A DNA stretch of 64,000 bases, from assembly GCF_033441515.1 (NCBI RefSeq), contig NZ_JAWQJT010000001.1, forward strand, positions 620,001-684,000, written 5' to 3'. Each line of letters starts with the position of its first letter. Position 1 is the first letter of the stretch. The notes beneath the pieces were generated by a model. The model ran no database searches. It saw only the letters and a list, made by a program, of their open reading frames with translations, and was not told where the DNA came from. A program made the position numbers and the translations under genes. This stretch comes from Amycolatopsis solani (GTDB lineage Bacteria; Actinomycetota; Actinomycetes; Mycobacteriales; Pseudonocardiaceae). Below, piece after piece: positions 57,326-64,000 of the stretch.

Positions 57326-58468
57326 GCTGCTCCCGGTCCACCTCGACGGCTCCCCCGGCGCGCTCGAGACCCTCAAGAGGGCCATCGCCCGCGCGCTGGG
57401 CGGCGGCCCGGCGGTGCTGCCCTTCACCGACCCCGCGCTGCGCGACGCGATGGCGCCGGACGAGCCCGCCGAGCCGGAAACCGCCGTGGTCATCGCCACG
57501 TCCGGCTCCACCGGCGCGCCCAAGGGCGTGCTGCTCTCGGCCCGCGCGCTGACCGCGTCCGCCGAGGCCACCCACGCCCGGCTCGGCGGCCCCGGCCACT
57601 GGCTGCTGGCGACCCCCGCGCACTACATCGGCGGGTTGCAGGTGCTGGTCCGGTCGCTGCTCGCGGGCACCGAGCCCGCGGTGCTGACCGGCACCGGCTT
57701 CCGGCCGGACGACTTCGCGGCCGCGGCGGCGACGCTGACCGGCGGCGGCCCGCGCTACACCGCGCTGGTGCCGACCCAGCTGGTCCGGCTGCTCGACGAC
57801 GGCGGCGCGGGACTGGCCGCGGCGAAGACGTTCGACGCGATCGTGCTCGGCGCGGCCGCGACGACGCCGGCGGTGCGCGAACGCGCGGCCGACGCCGGGG
57901 TCCGGATCGTGCCCGCCTATGGGATGAGCGAGACCGCCAGCGGCTGCGTCTACGACGGCTTCCCGCTCGACGGCGTCCGCGTCGAGCTGGCCGACGGCCG
58001 GATCCGCATTGCCGGCGACGTCCTCGCGCACGGCTACCGGGGCCGGCCGGACCTGACGGCGGAAGCCTTCGGCGACGGCTGGTTCACCACCTCCGACCGC
58101 GGGATCCGCCACGACGACGGCCGGCTGGAGGTGCTGGGCCGCGCCGACGACATGATCAACACCGGCGGGGTGAAGGTGTCGGCGAACGCGATCGAACGCG
58201 TGCTGTGCGCGCAGCCCGGGGTGCGGGACGCCTGCGTCGTCGGCCTTCCGGACCCGGAATGGGGCGAGGCGGTGGTGGCGCTGGTCGTCCCGGCGGGTGA
58301 GCCGGGTGACCTGCGCGCGGCGGTCCGCGCGGAACTGGGCCCGGCGTCGGCTCCGAAGCGCATCGAGTTCGGCACCGAGCTGCCCCTGCGCGGGCCGGGC
58401 AAGATCGACCGGGCGGCGGTGAAGACCCGACTCCAGTCGGGTTTCAGCGGCTGAATGGTGGCACTTCG

Positions 58469-58498
58469 TTGACATTCACGGCGTGCGCACGCTTGGCT
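58469..58498 (+). promoter_or_regulatory. Promoter of small secreted-peptide gene
   Basis: TTGACA (58469-58474), an 18-base spacer and TTGGCT (58493-58498) precede the ATG at 58506 by seven bases, so the mRNA should be leaderless. The spacer contains the perfect palindrome GCGTGCGCACGC (58481-58492), which could be an operator. Confidence 0.5.
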
Positions 58499-58505
58499 AC
58501 CCACC

Positions 58506-58649
58506 ATGACGCGCTGGCTTCGCACCGCTCTGATCAGCACCGCCGTCGCTCTGGGGGTCCTCCTTCCCGCGGGCGCGGCGCTGGCCGACGGCCCCGCCGT
58601 GGACCCCAACAGCGGCCAGCTCACCTGGCAGTTGCCGCCTACGGACTGA
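58506..58649 (+). CDS. 47-residue secreted peptide precursor
   Basis: A 47-codon ORF starts MTRWLRTALISTAVALGVLL and has a full Sec signal peptide: basic n-region, hydrophobic core, and 'PAGAALA' cleavage site near residue 27. The predicted mature peptide is only about 20 residues (DGPAVDPNSGQ...WQLPPTD) and has no cysteine. A good promoter with a leaderless start supports expression, and an 8-bp hairpin (58673-58697) follows. No known family. It lies 154 bases upstream of the TPR-containing SARP regulator on the same strand, so it could be its signal, an exported by-product or unrelated. Confidence 0.6.
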   Translation: MTRWLRTALISTAVALGVLLPAGAALADGPAVDPNSGQLTWQLPPTD

Positions 58650-58672
58650 GCTCCCGGGCGGCCCGGCGAGAA

Positions 58673-58697
58673 CCGTGCCAACCCCTCGATGGCACGG
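58673..58697 (+). terminator. Hairpin after small peptide gene
   Basis: Arms CCGTGCCA and TGGCACGG around a 9-base loop lie 24 bases after the small ORF stop. No T-run is present; the hairpin could be a weak terminator or attenuator before the SARP gene. Confidence 0.4.
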
Positions 58698-58740
58698 GCC
58701 CCGCCGGACGCCCGGTGTTCCCCCACCGTGCACCGGCGAC

Positions 58741-58769
58741 CTTGCGCACACCTTGCAGACGGCTTGAAC
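58741..58769 (+). promoter_or_regulatory. Three CTTG direct repeats with 11-bp period, SARP-box candidate
   Basis: CTTGCGC (58741), CTTGCAG (58752) and CTTGAAC (58763) are heptamers separated by 4 bases, exactly the 7+4 layout bound by SARP-family BTAD regulators. They end 34 bases before the SARP gene start, suggesting autoregulation. Confidence 0.5.
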
Positions 58770-58803
58770 GAGCTGGTCGAATGCGGGGGCGAGGGGAGGC
58801 GCG

Positions 58804-61575
58804 GTGGTGGAATTCCGGTTGCTGGGCCCGGTCGAGGCCCGGGTGGACGGCGAGCCGGTCGAGCTCGGGCCGGCGCGGCAGCGGTCCGTGCTGGCGGCGC
58901 TGCTGGCCGACGCGAACCGGCTGGTGCCGGTCGACCAGCTGATCGACCGGGTGTGGGCGGACCGCCCGCCGCTGCGCGCGCGGGAGTCGTTGCACAGCTA
59001 CCTGTCCCGCCTGCGGCATTCGCCCGCCGGCGCGGGGCTGGAGATCCGGCGGCTCCCCGGCGGCTACGTCCCGCAGGTCGACCCCGATGCCGTCGACCTG
59101 CACCGGTTCCGCCGGCTCGTGGCCGAAGCGCGCGAAGCCGGGGACGACGAAGCCGAGGCCCTGCTCGAGCGGGCGCTCGGGCTGTGGCGCGGCGACGCCC
59201 TCGCCGATCTGGACACGCCGTGGGCCGGTGACCTGCGCCGGACCCTGCGCGCCGAACGGTGGGCGGCGCGGCTCGACCACGCCGACGTGCGGCTGCGCCG
59301 GGGACGGCACGCCGAGCTGCTCGCCGACCTGACGGCGTGGACCGCGGAAGACCCGCTCGACGAGCGGCTCGCCGGTCAGGTCGTGCTGTGCCTGTACCGC
59401 GGCGGCCGCCAGGCCGAGGCCCTCGAGCACTACGAGCGGCTCCGGCACCGGCTCGCCGAGGAGCTGGGCGCCGATCCCAGCCCGCCGCTGCGGGAGCTGC
59501 ACCAGCGGATCCTGCGCGGTGATCCCGAGCTGACCGGCGAGGACGCGGCCGCGGTCCCGGACCGGTTCCCCGCGGCACCGCCGTCGTTCGTCGGCCGCGC
59601 GGGCGAGCTCGCGGCGCTGACCCGCGACGCGGACGAAGGGCCCGTGGTGCAGATCTCCGCGCTCGCCGGGGCCGGCGGGGTCGGCAAGACCTGGCTGGTG
59701 CTGCACTGGGCGGCCACCCACCGCGACCGCTTCCCGGACGGACGGCTGTTCGCCGACCTGCACGGCTTCTCCTCGGCGAGTGCCCCGCTGGAACCGTCGG
59801 TCGTGGTGCGGGGCTTCCTCGGTGCGCTGGGCGTCGCACCCGCCCGGGTCCCGGCCGACCCGGAAGCCCGGACCGCGCTGTACCGGAAGCTCGTCGCGGG
59901 CAAGCGGATACTGGTGGTGCTGGACAACGCGGCCGACGCGGACCAGGTGGTCCCGCTGCTGCCGGACAGCCCCACGTGCACGACCGTCGTGACCAGCCGC
60001 CGCCACCTGGCGCCGTTGATCACGCGCCACGGCGCCCGGCACCTGCAGCTGGACATCCTCAGCCACGGCGAAGCCAGGGCGCTGCTGACCGAGCGCCTGG
60101 GCCCGGCCCGGCTCGCGGCCGAACCGCAAGCGGCCGAGGACCTGATCGGCCTGTGCGGGCGCTACCCGCTGGCGCTGGCGATCGTGGGCCGCCACGCGCA
60201 CACGCGCCCGCACATCCCGCTCGCGGAGTTCGCCGCCGAGCTGCGGGACATCGGCCTCGACGCCTTCGACCACGAAGACCCGAGCGTGAGCCTGCCCGCC
60301 GTCCTTTCGTGGTCGCTGCGGGCCCTCACGAGCGAGCAGCGGACGGTGTTCGCCCTGCTCGGCATCGCGCCCGGGCCCGACATCGGGCTGCCCGCCGCGG
60401 CCGCCCTCGCCGGTTCGTCCCCGCAGCGGACCGCGAAGGCGCTGACCATGCTGGAGGAGGCTTCGCTGCTCAGCCGGCGGCCGGGCGGGCGCTACGCCAT
60501 GCACGACCTGATCCGCGACTACGCCGCGGCGACCGCCGGGCACGAGCTTCGCCCGCCCGAGCGGGAAGCGGCCCTGCGGCGCGTGCTCGGCTGCTACCTC
60601 CACACCGCGCACGCCGCCGACCGGCACCTGGACCCGCACCGCCAAGCGGTCCCGCTCGCCGCCGCCGGCGCGCCGCACCCGCTGCGCGACGACGCGGCCG
60701 CGCTGGACTGGTTCGACAGCGAGCACGCGAACCTCCTGGCGGCCCAGCGCGCCGCCGCGGCCGCCGGGTGGCACGACGTCGTGTGGCAGCTCGCGTGGGG
60801 CCTGCACACCTTCCAGAACCGGCGGGGCATGCTGACCGACCGGCTGGCGGTGTGGCGGACCGCACTGGACTCCACCGCGCACCTGGCCGACCCGGTCGCG
60901 ACGTGCCGCGCGCACCGGCTGCTCGCCGACGTCCAGGCGAACCTCGGCCGGCACGACGAAGCCGTCGGGCACCTGCGGGAAGCCGTCTCGCTCGCTGAGG
61001 GCACCGGCGAGCAGACCGAGCAGGGCCTCGCCCAGCACGGGCTTTCGTGGGTCTGGCAGCTGCGTGGCGACGACCGGCGGGCGCTGGACCACGCCACGCG
61101 GGCACTGGAGCTGTTCCGCGCCCTCGGCAAGCCGGTGTGGGAGGCGCGCGAGCTCAACCAGGTGGGCTGGCTGGCCGCCCAGGTCGGCGAGCACGAAACC
61201 GCGCGAAGCCACTGCGAGGCCGCGCTGGCTCTGCACCGCCGCCACGGCGACACGCACGCCGAGGCGGACACCCTGGACAGCCTCGGCTACATCGAGTGCC
61301 GCACCGGCCACCACGAGCCCGCGATCGCGTACTACCGGCGGGCGCTCACGCTCTACCGCGACCGCGGCAACACCTTCCAGGTCGCCGACACCCTCGACCG
61401 CCTGGGTCAGCCGCTCGCCGCGCTCGGCCACCGCGGCGAAGCCCGCACGGCGTGGAGGGAAGCGCTCGAGCTGTACCGGCAGCAGAACCGGGCTCGCGAG
61501 GCCGAGCGCGTCCGGCGGCAGCTCGACGCCCTGGACGGCGAACCCGCGACGGCCCGGGTTCCCGCCGGGCACTGA
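58804..61575 (+). CDS. AfsR-type SARP / NB-ARC / TPR transcriptional regulator
   Basis: The 923-residue protein starts at GTG 58804, with GGGGAGG upstream. The order is: OmpR-like winged helix (1 to about 90, '[20 protein letters not shown]'), bacterial transcriptional activation domain (about 97-240), NB-ARC ATPase (Walker A 'GAGGVGKT' about 289-296, Walker B 'KRILVVLDN' near 367-375, 'GRYPLALAI', '[11 protein letters not shown]'), then TPR repeats (about 690-910, e.g. '[20 protein letters not shown]', '[20 protein letters not shown]'). Such proteins activate secondary-metabolite or morphogenesis genes after ATP binding and a signal to the TPR domain. Its target is unknown. Confidence 0.9.
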   Translation: MVEFRLLGPVEARVDGEPVELGPARQRSVLAALLADANRLVPVDQLIDRVWADRPPLRARESLHSYLSRLRHSPAGAGLEIRRLPGGYVPQVDPDAVDLHRFRRLVAEAREAGDDEAEALLERALGLWRGDALADLDTPWAGDLRRTLRAERWAARLDHADVRLRRGRHAELLADLTAWTAEDPLDERLAGQVVLCLYRGGRQAEALEHYERLRHRLAEELGADPSPPLRELHQRILRGDPELTGEDAAAVPDRFPAAPPSFVGRAGELAALTRDADEGPVVQISALAGAGGVGKTWLVLHWAATHRDRFPDGRLFADLHGFSSASAPLEPSVVVRGFLGALGVAPARVPADPEARTALYRKLVAGKRILVVLDNAADADQVVPLLPDSPTCTTVVTSRRHLAPLITRHGARHLQLDILSHGEARALLTERLGPARLAAEPQAAEDLIGLCGRYPLALAIVGRHAHTRPHIPLAEFAAELRDIGLDAFDHEDPSVSLPAVLSWSLRALTSEQRTVFALLGIAPGPDIGLPAAAALAGSSPQRTAKALTMLEEASLLSRRPGGRYAMHDLIRDYAAATAGHELRPPEREAALRRVLGCYLHTAHAADRHLDPHRQAVPLAAAGAPHPLRDDAAALDWFDSEHANLLAAQRAAAAAGWHDVVWQLAWGLHTFQNRRGMLTDRLAVWRTALDSTAHLADPVATCRAHRLLADVQANLGRHDEAVGHLREAVSLAEGTGEQTEQGLAQHGLSWVWQLRGDDRRALDHATRALELFRALGKPVWEARELNQVGWLAAQVGEHETARSHCEAALALHRRHGDTHAEADTLDSLGYIECRTGHHEPAIAYYRRALTLYRDRGNTFQVADTLDRLGQPLAALGHRGEARTAWREALELYRQQNRAREAERVRRQLDALDGEPATARVPAGH

Positions 61576-61598
61576 TCGACATGGCGTTGAATGGCGCC

Positions 61599-62468
61599 AT
61601 GGCTTCAGTGAGCGAGTGGATCGAGGGGGCCCGGCCGCGGACGCTGCCCAACGCGGTGGCGCCGGTGGTGGCGGGGGTCGGCGCGGCGATCGCGCTGGAC
61701 GCGTTTTCCTGGTGGCGTTCGGTGCTGGCGCTGCTGGTCTCGCTCTCGCTGATCGTCGGCGTCAACTACGCCAACGACTACTCCGACGGCATCCGCGGCA
61801 CGGACGAGAACCGCGTCGGGCCGCTGCGGCTGGTCGGCTCCGGCGTCGCCGCGCCCAAGGCCGTGCTGACCGCCGCGCTCGTCTCGCTGGGGCTGGCCGG
61901 CGTGCTCGGTCTGGTGCTGGTGATCAGCAGCGGGCACTGGTGGCTGCTGGTGATGGGCGCGCTGTGCATCCTCGGCGCGTGGTTCTACACCGGCGGCAAG
62001 AAGCCCTACGGCTACTACGGCTTCGGCGAGATCGCCGTGTTCGTGTTCTTCGGGCTGGCCGGCGTGCTCGGCACGGTGTACGTCCAGGCCGGCCGGGTCA
62101 GCTGGGCCGCGCTCGCCTGCGCGGTCGCGGTCGGTTCGTTCTCCACGGCGGTCCTCACGGCCAACAACCTGCGGGACATCCCGACGGACATCGAGTCCGG
62201 CAAGCGCACCCTGGCCACCCGCCTCGGCGACGGCGGCACCCGGCGGCTGTACCTGGTGCTGATCGCGGTGCCGTACGTGCTCAGCGTGGCCCTCGGGGTC
62301 TTCCACCCGCTGCTGCTCATCACGCTCGTGACCGCGCCCCTGCTGCTGAAGTCGGTCCGCGCGGTGGGCGGTGGCCAGCAGGGGCGGGCGCTGATCCCAG
62401 CGTTGCGTGACACGGGCCTGGCGATGCTCGCCTGGGCCGTGCTCGCCGCCGTGGCGCTGAGCTTCTAG
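61599..62468 (+). CDS. menA: 1,4-dihydroxy-2-naphthoate polyprenyltransferase
   Basis: The ATG at 61599 ([20 protein letters not shown], 289 residues) matches the conserved N-terminus; an in-frame ATG at 61581 adds six residues. Eight to nine spans. The first prenyl-PP motif '[15 protein letters not shown]' and the second '[19 protein letters not shown]' are intact. It attaches the polyprenyl tail to DHNA with loss of CO2, giving demethylmenaquinone in the membrane. It begins 24 bases after the SARP stop, but a functional link is unlikely. Confidence 0.93.
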   Translation: MASVSEWIEGARPRTLPNAVAPVVAGVGAAIALDAFSWWRSVLALLVSLSLIVGVNYANDYSDGIRGTDENRVGPLRLVGSGVAAPKAVLTAALVSLGLAGVLGLVLVISSGHWWLLVMGALCILGAWFYTGGKKPYGYYGFGEIAVFVFFGLAGVLGTVYVQAGRVSWAALACAVAVGSFSTAVLTANNLRDIPTDIESGKRTLATRLGDGGTRRLYLVLIAVPYVLSVALGVFHPLLLITLVTAPLLLKSVRAVGGGQQGRALIPALRDTGLAMLAWAVLAAVALSF

Positions 62469-63544
62469 ACCTCCGGGACGAAGAACTTCCCGGACGTCAG
62501 GAACTCCTCGAACAACGCCGTGTGCGGCGCCAGGTCCAGGCCCTGCTGGGCCAGCCACTCGTCGTTGTAGTACGTGTGCGCGTACCGCTCGCCGCCGTCG
62601 CACAGCAGCGTCACGACGCTGCCGGCCTGGCCGTCCTCGACCATGCGGGAGATGAGCCGGAAGGCGCCGTAGAGGTTGGTGCCGGTCGAGCCGCCCGCCC
62701 AGTGGCCGGTGCGCTCGCGCAGCAGGCGGATGGCCGCCAGCGAACCCGCGTCGGGGATCCGGAACATCTCGTCGATGACGCCGGGCACGAACGACGGCTC
62801 GCAGCGCGGCCGCCCGATGCCTTCGATCCGCGACGGCATGCCGGTCGCGTAGTCGGTCGCGCCGGTTTCCCAGGCACCGTAGAACGACGAGTTCTCCGGG
62901 TCGACCACGCAGATCTTCGTCGTGTGCCGCTTGTAGCGGACGTACCGGCCGAAGGTCGCGCTCGTGCCGCCGGTGCCCGCGCCGACCACGATCCAGCTGG
63001 GCACCGGGTGGCGTTCCGAGCGCATCTGCGCGAACACCGACTCGGCGATGTTGTTGTTGCCGCGCCAGTCGGTCGCGCGCTCGGCGTAGGTGAACTGGTC
63101 GAGGTAGTGCCCGCCGCACTCGGCGGCGAGCCGCTCGGCCTCCGGGTACATGGCCGGGGCTTCGTCGACGTAGTGGCACTCGCCGCCGTAGAACTCGATG
63201 AGGGCGATCTTCTCCCTCGACGTCCGGCGCGGCACCACGGTGATGAAGCGGAGCCCGAGCATGCGGGCGAAGTAGGCCTCGGACACCGCGGTCGAGCCGC
63301 TGGAGGCCTCGACGAGCACGGTGTCCGGCCCGATCTGGCCGTTGACGAGCCCGTAGAGGAACAGCGACCGGGCCAGGCGGTGCTTCAGCGAGCCGGTCGG
63401 GTGGACGGACTCGTCCTTGAGGTAGAGGTCGATGCCCCACTCCGGGGGCAGCGGGAAGACGTGCAGGTGGGTGTCGGCGCTGCGGTTGGCGTCGGCCTCG
63501 ATGATGCGGACGGCTTCGCGGACCCAGCTGCGGCTGTGGCTCAT
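62465..63544 (-). CDS. cds1: PLP-dependent cysteine desulfhydrase, Cds1-like
   Basis: The 359-residue fold-type II PLP enzyme contains '[20 protein letters not shown]' (PLP lysine), '[20 protein letters not shown]' (substrate loop), '[20 protein letters not shown]' (phosphate-binding glycines) and '[20 protein letters not shown]'. Sequence and length are close to mycobacterial Cds1 (Rv3684), which degrades L-cysteine to sulfide, pyruvate and ammonia and affects respiration. Its stop shares the CTAG at 62465-62468 with menA on the other strand. The ATG overlaps the DUF4229 stop (ATGA). Confidence 0.85.
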   Translation of the reverse strand: MSHSRSWVREAVRIIEADANRSADTHLHVFPLPPEWGIDLYLKDESVHPTGSLKHRLARSLFLYGLVNGQIGPDTVLVEASSGSTAVSEAYFARMLGLRFITVVPRRTSREKIALIEFYGGECHYVDEAPAMYPEAERLAAECGGHYLDQFTYAERATDWRGNNNIAESVFAQMRSERHPVPSWIVVGAGTGGTSATFGRYVRYKRHTTKICVVDPENSSFYGAWETGATDYATGMPSRIEGIGRPRCEPSFVPGVIDEMFRIPDAGSLAAIRLLRERTGHWAGGSTGTNLYGAFRLISRMVEDGQAGSVVTLLCDGGERYAHTYYNDEWLAQQGLDLAPHTALFEEFLTSGKFFVPEV

Positions 63545-63828
63545 TCCGACTGGCCCGCCGCGTCGCCGCGGAGCTGGGCGCGCAGCTGGGCACGGGCCCG
63601 GGCGCGCTTCTCGTTGCGCTTCGCCAGGCCGGCCGTGACGCGGGCGTTGAGGCCGCGGAACAGCAGCAGGCCCAGCGGGAGCCCGACGACCAGGCCGATG
63701 AGGAGCGCGACGAGCAGCGGCACGCCGGCCAGGGACAGGCCCCAGGCGATCGCCCCGACCAGCACGAACCGCGCCAGCAGGTACAGCGTCAGGTCACGCG
63801 GCAGGTTTCCGGCCTTCTCGTCGCTCAC
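63541..63828 (-). CDS. DUF4229 membrane protein
   Basis: The 95-residue protein has two membrane spans ('[20 protein letters not shown]' and '[20 protein letters not shown]') and a basic Arg/Ala C-terminal tail ('[20 protein letters not shown]'), the layout of DUF4229. Proteins like this are found near menaquinone genes in many actinobacteria, but the role is unknown. It is coupled to cds1 (ATGA). Confidence 0.75.
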   Translation of the reverse strand: MSDEKAGNLPRDLTLYLLARFVLVGAIAWGLSLAGVPLLVALLIGLVVGLPLGLLLFRGLNARVTAGLAKRNEKRARARAQLRAQLRGDAAGQSE

Positions 63829-63839
63829 ACCAACGCAGG

Positions 63840-64000
63840 CTACGCCCCGCCCGCCCGGTCCTTCTGCAGGCCCGCGTTGTTCGGGCGGCCCTCGAAGCGC
63901 GTCGAGAGCACGACCGTGGTGTTCGTCCGCCCGACGCCGGGGATGCGGCGGAGCCGGCCCAGGGTCCGCTCCAGCTCGTCGACGGTCGGCACGCGCACCT
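63840..64000 (-). CDS. Lrp/AsnC family regulator, C-terminal end only
   Basis: The last 53 codons before the TAG at 63842-63840 read VRVPTVDELERTLGRLRRIP, then 'GVGRTNTTVVLSTRFEGRPN', the end of an Lrp/AsnC ligand-binding (RAM) domain. The 5' part lies beyond the window. It ends 11 bases before the DUF4229 start on the same strand. Confidence 0.72.
   Translation of the reverse strand, partial: VRVPTVDELERTLGRLRRIPGVGRTNTTVVLSTRFEGRPNNAGLQKDRAGGA

Overview
The window is a high-GC actinobacterial chromosome segment, most likely Pseudonocardiaceae and Amycolatopsis-like. Evidence: strong GC bias, many GTG starts and ATGA/GTGA/TGATG start-stop overlaps, a 14-gene NADH dehydrogenase operon, menaquinone genes with an MgtA-type mannosyltransferase beside menG/menJ (an order also known from mycobacteria), an EspG/DUF3558 cassette, and short dispersed palindromes. 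The genus is an inference; no rRNA gene is present. I recognised no tRNA, IS element, CRISPR array or prophage.

Region 1 (1-15744, all minus strand) is an exopolysaccharide locus read from an AlgD-like nucleotide-sugar dehydrogenase through a GT4 glycosyltransferase, two Wzz-like chain-length proteins, AsnB-type asparagine synthase, a two-domain dehydrogenase, a small repeat-containing coupled ORF, a heparinase II/III-like lyase, a beta-helix lipoprotein, an O-antigen ligase/polymerase-like membrane protein and another GT4 enzyme cut by the window edge. Region 2 (16005-20233) holds a GH75 chitosanase with a palindromic operator candidate, a polysaccharide deacetylase, a DDAH/arginine-deiminase-fold protein divergent from an Lrp/AsnC regulator, an unknown membrane-anchored protein and a frameshifted enoyl-CoA hydratase. 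Region 3 (20495-25875) holds korAB (2-oxoglutarate:ferredoxin oxidoreductase), a sunset-domain membrane protein and a long-chain polyprenyl diphosphate synthase.

Region 4 (26124-29971) holds a secreted protein and a four-gene, tightly coupled ESX-accessory cassette (WXG-like, DUF3558 lipoprotein, PPE-like, EspG), preceded by a 10-bp tandem repeat. Region 5 (30018-45782, minus) is nuoA-N. Upstream of nuoA lie two 18-bp palindromes matching the Rex (NADH/NAD+ sensor) operator, 32 bp apart. Region 6 (46252-58454) is menaquinone and envelope metabolism: menJ, menG, two GT4 mannosyltransferase-like genes, an inositol-monophosphatase-like gene, a GNAT, a DUF3592 protein, an M1 peptidase, then menD and divergent menB-menE. 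Region 7 (58506-64000) has a 47-codon secreted-peptide gene just upstream of an AfsR-type SARP-NB-ARC-TPR regulator with 11-bp-phased direct repeats before it, then menA, convergent cds1, a DUF4229 protein and the end of an Lrp/AsnC gene.

Functionally, much of the window serves respiration: KorAB yields reduced ferredoxin, Nuo oxidises NADH, and Men enzymes plus the prenyl synthase make and modify the menaquinone that Nuo reduces. The most unusual items are the paired Rex sites, the secreted micro-peptide/SARP pair, the coupled repeat ORF in the polysaccharide operon, the GGCCG-triplet frameshift, and paired GAATGAGTCATTC palindromes always spaced 30 bp.
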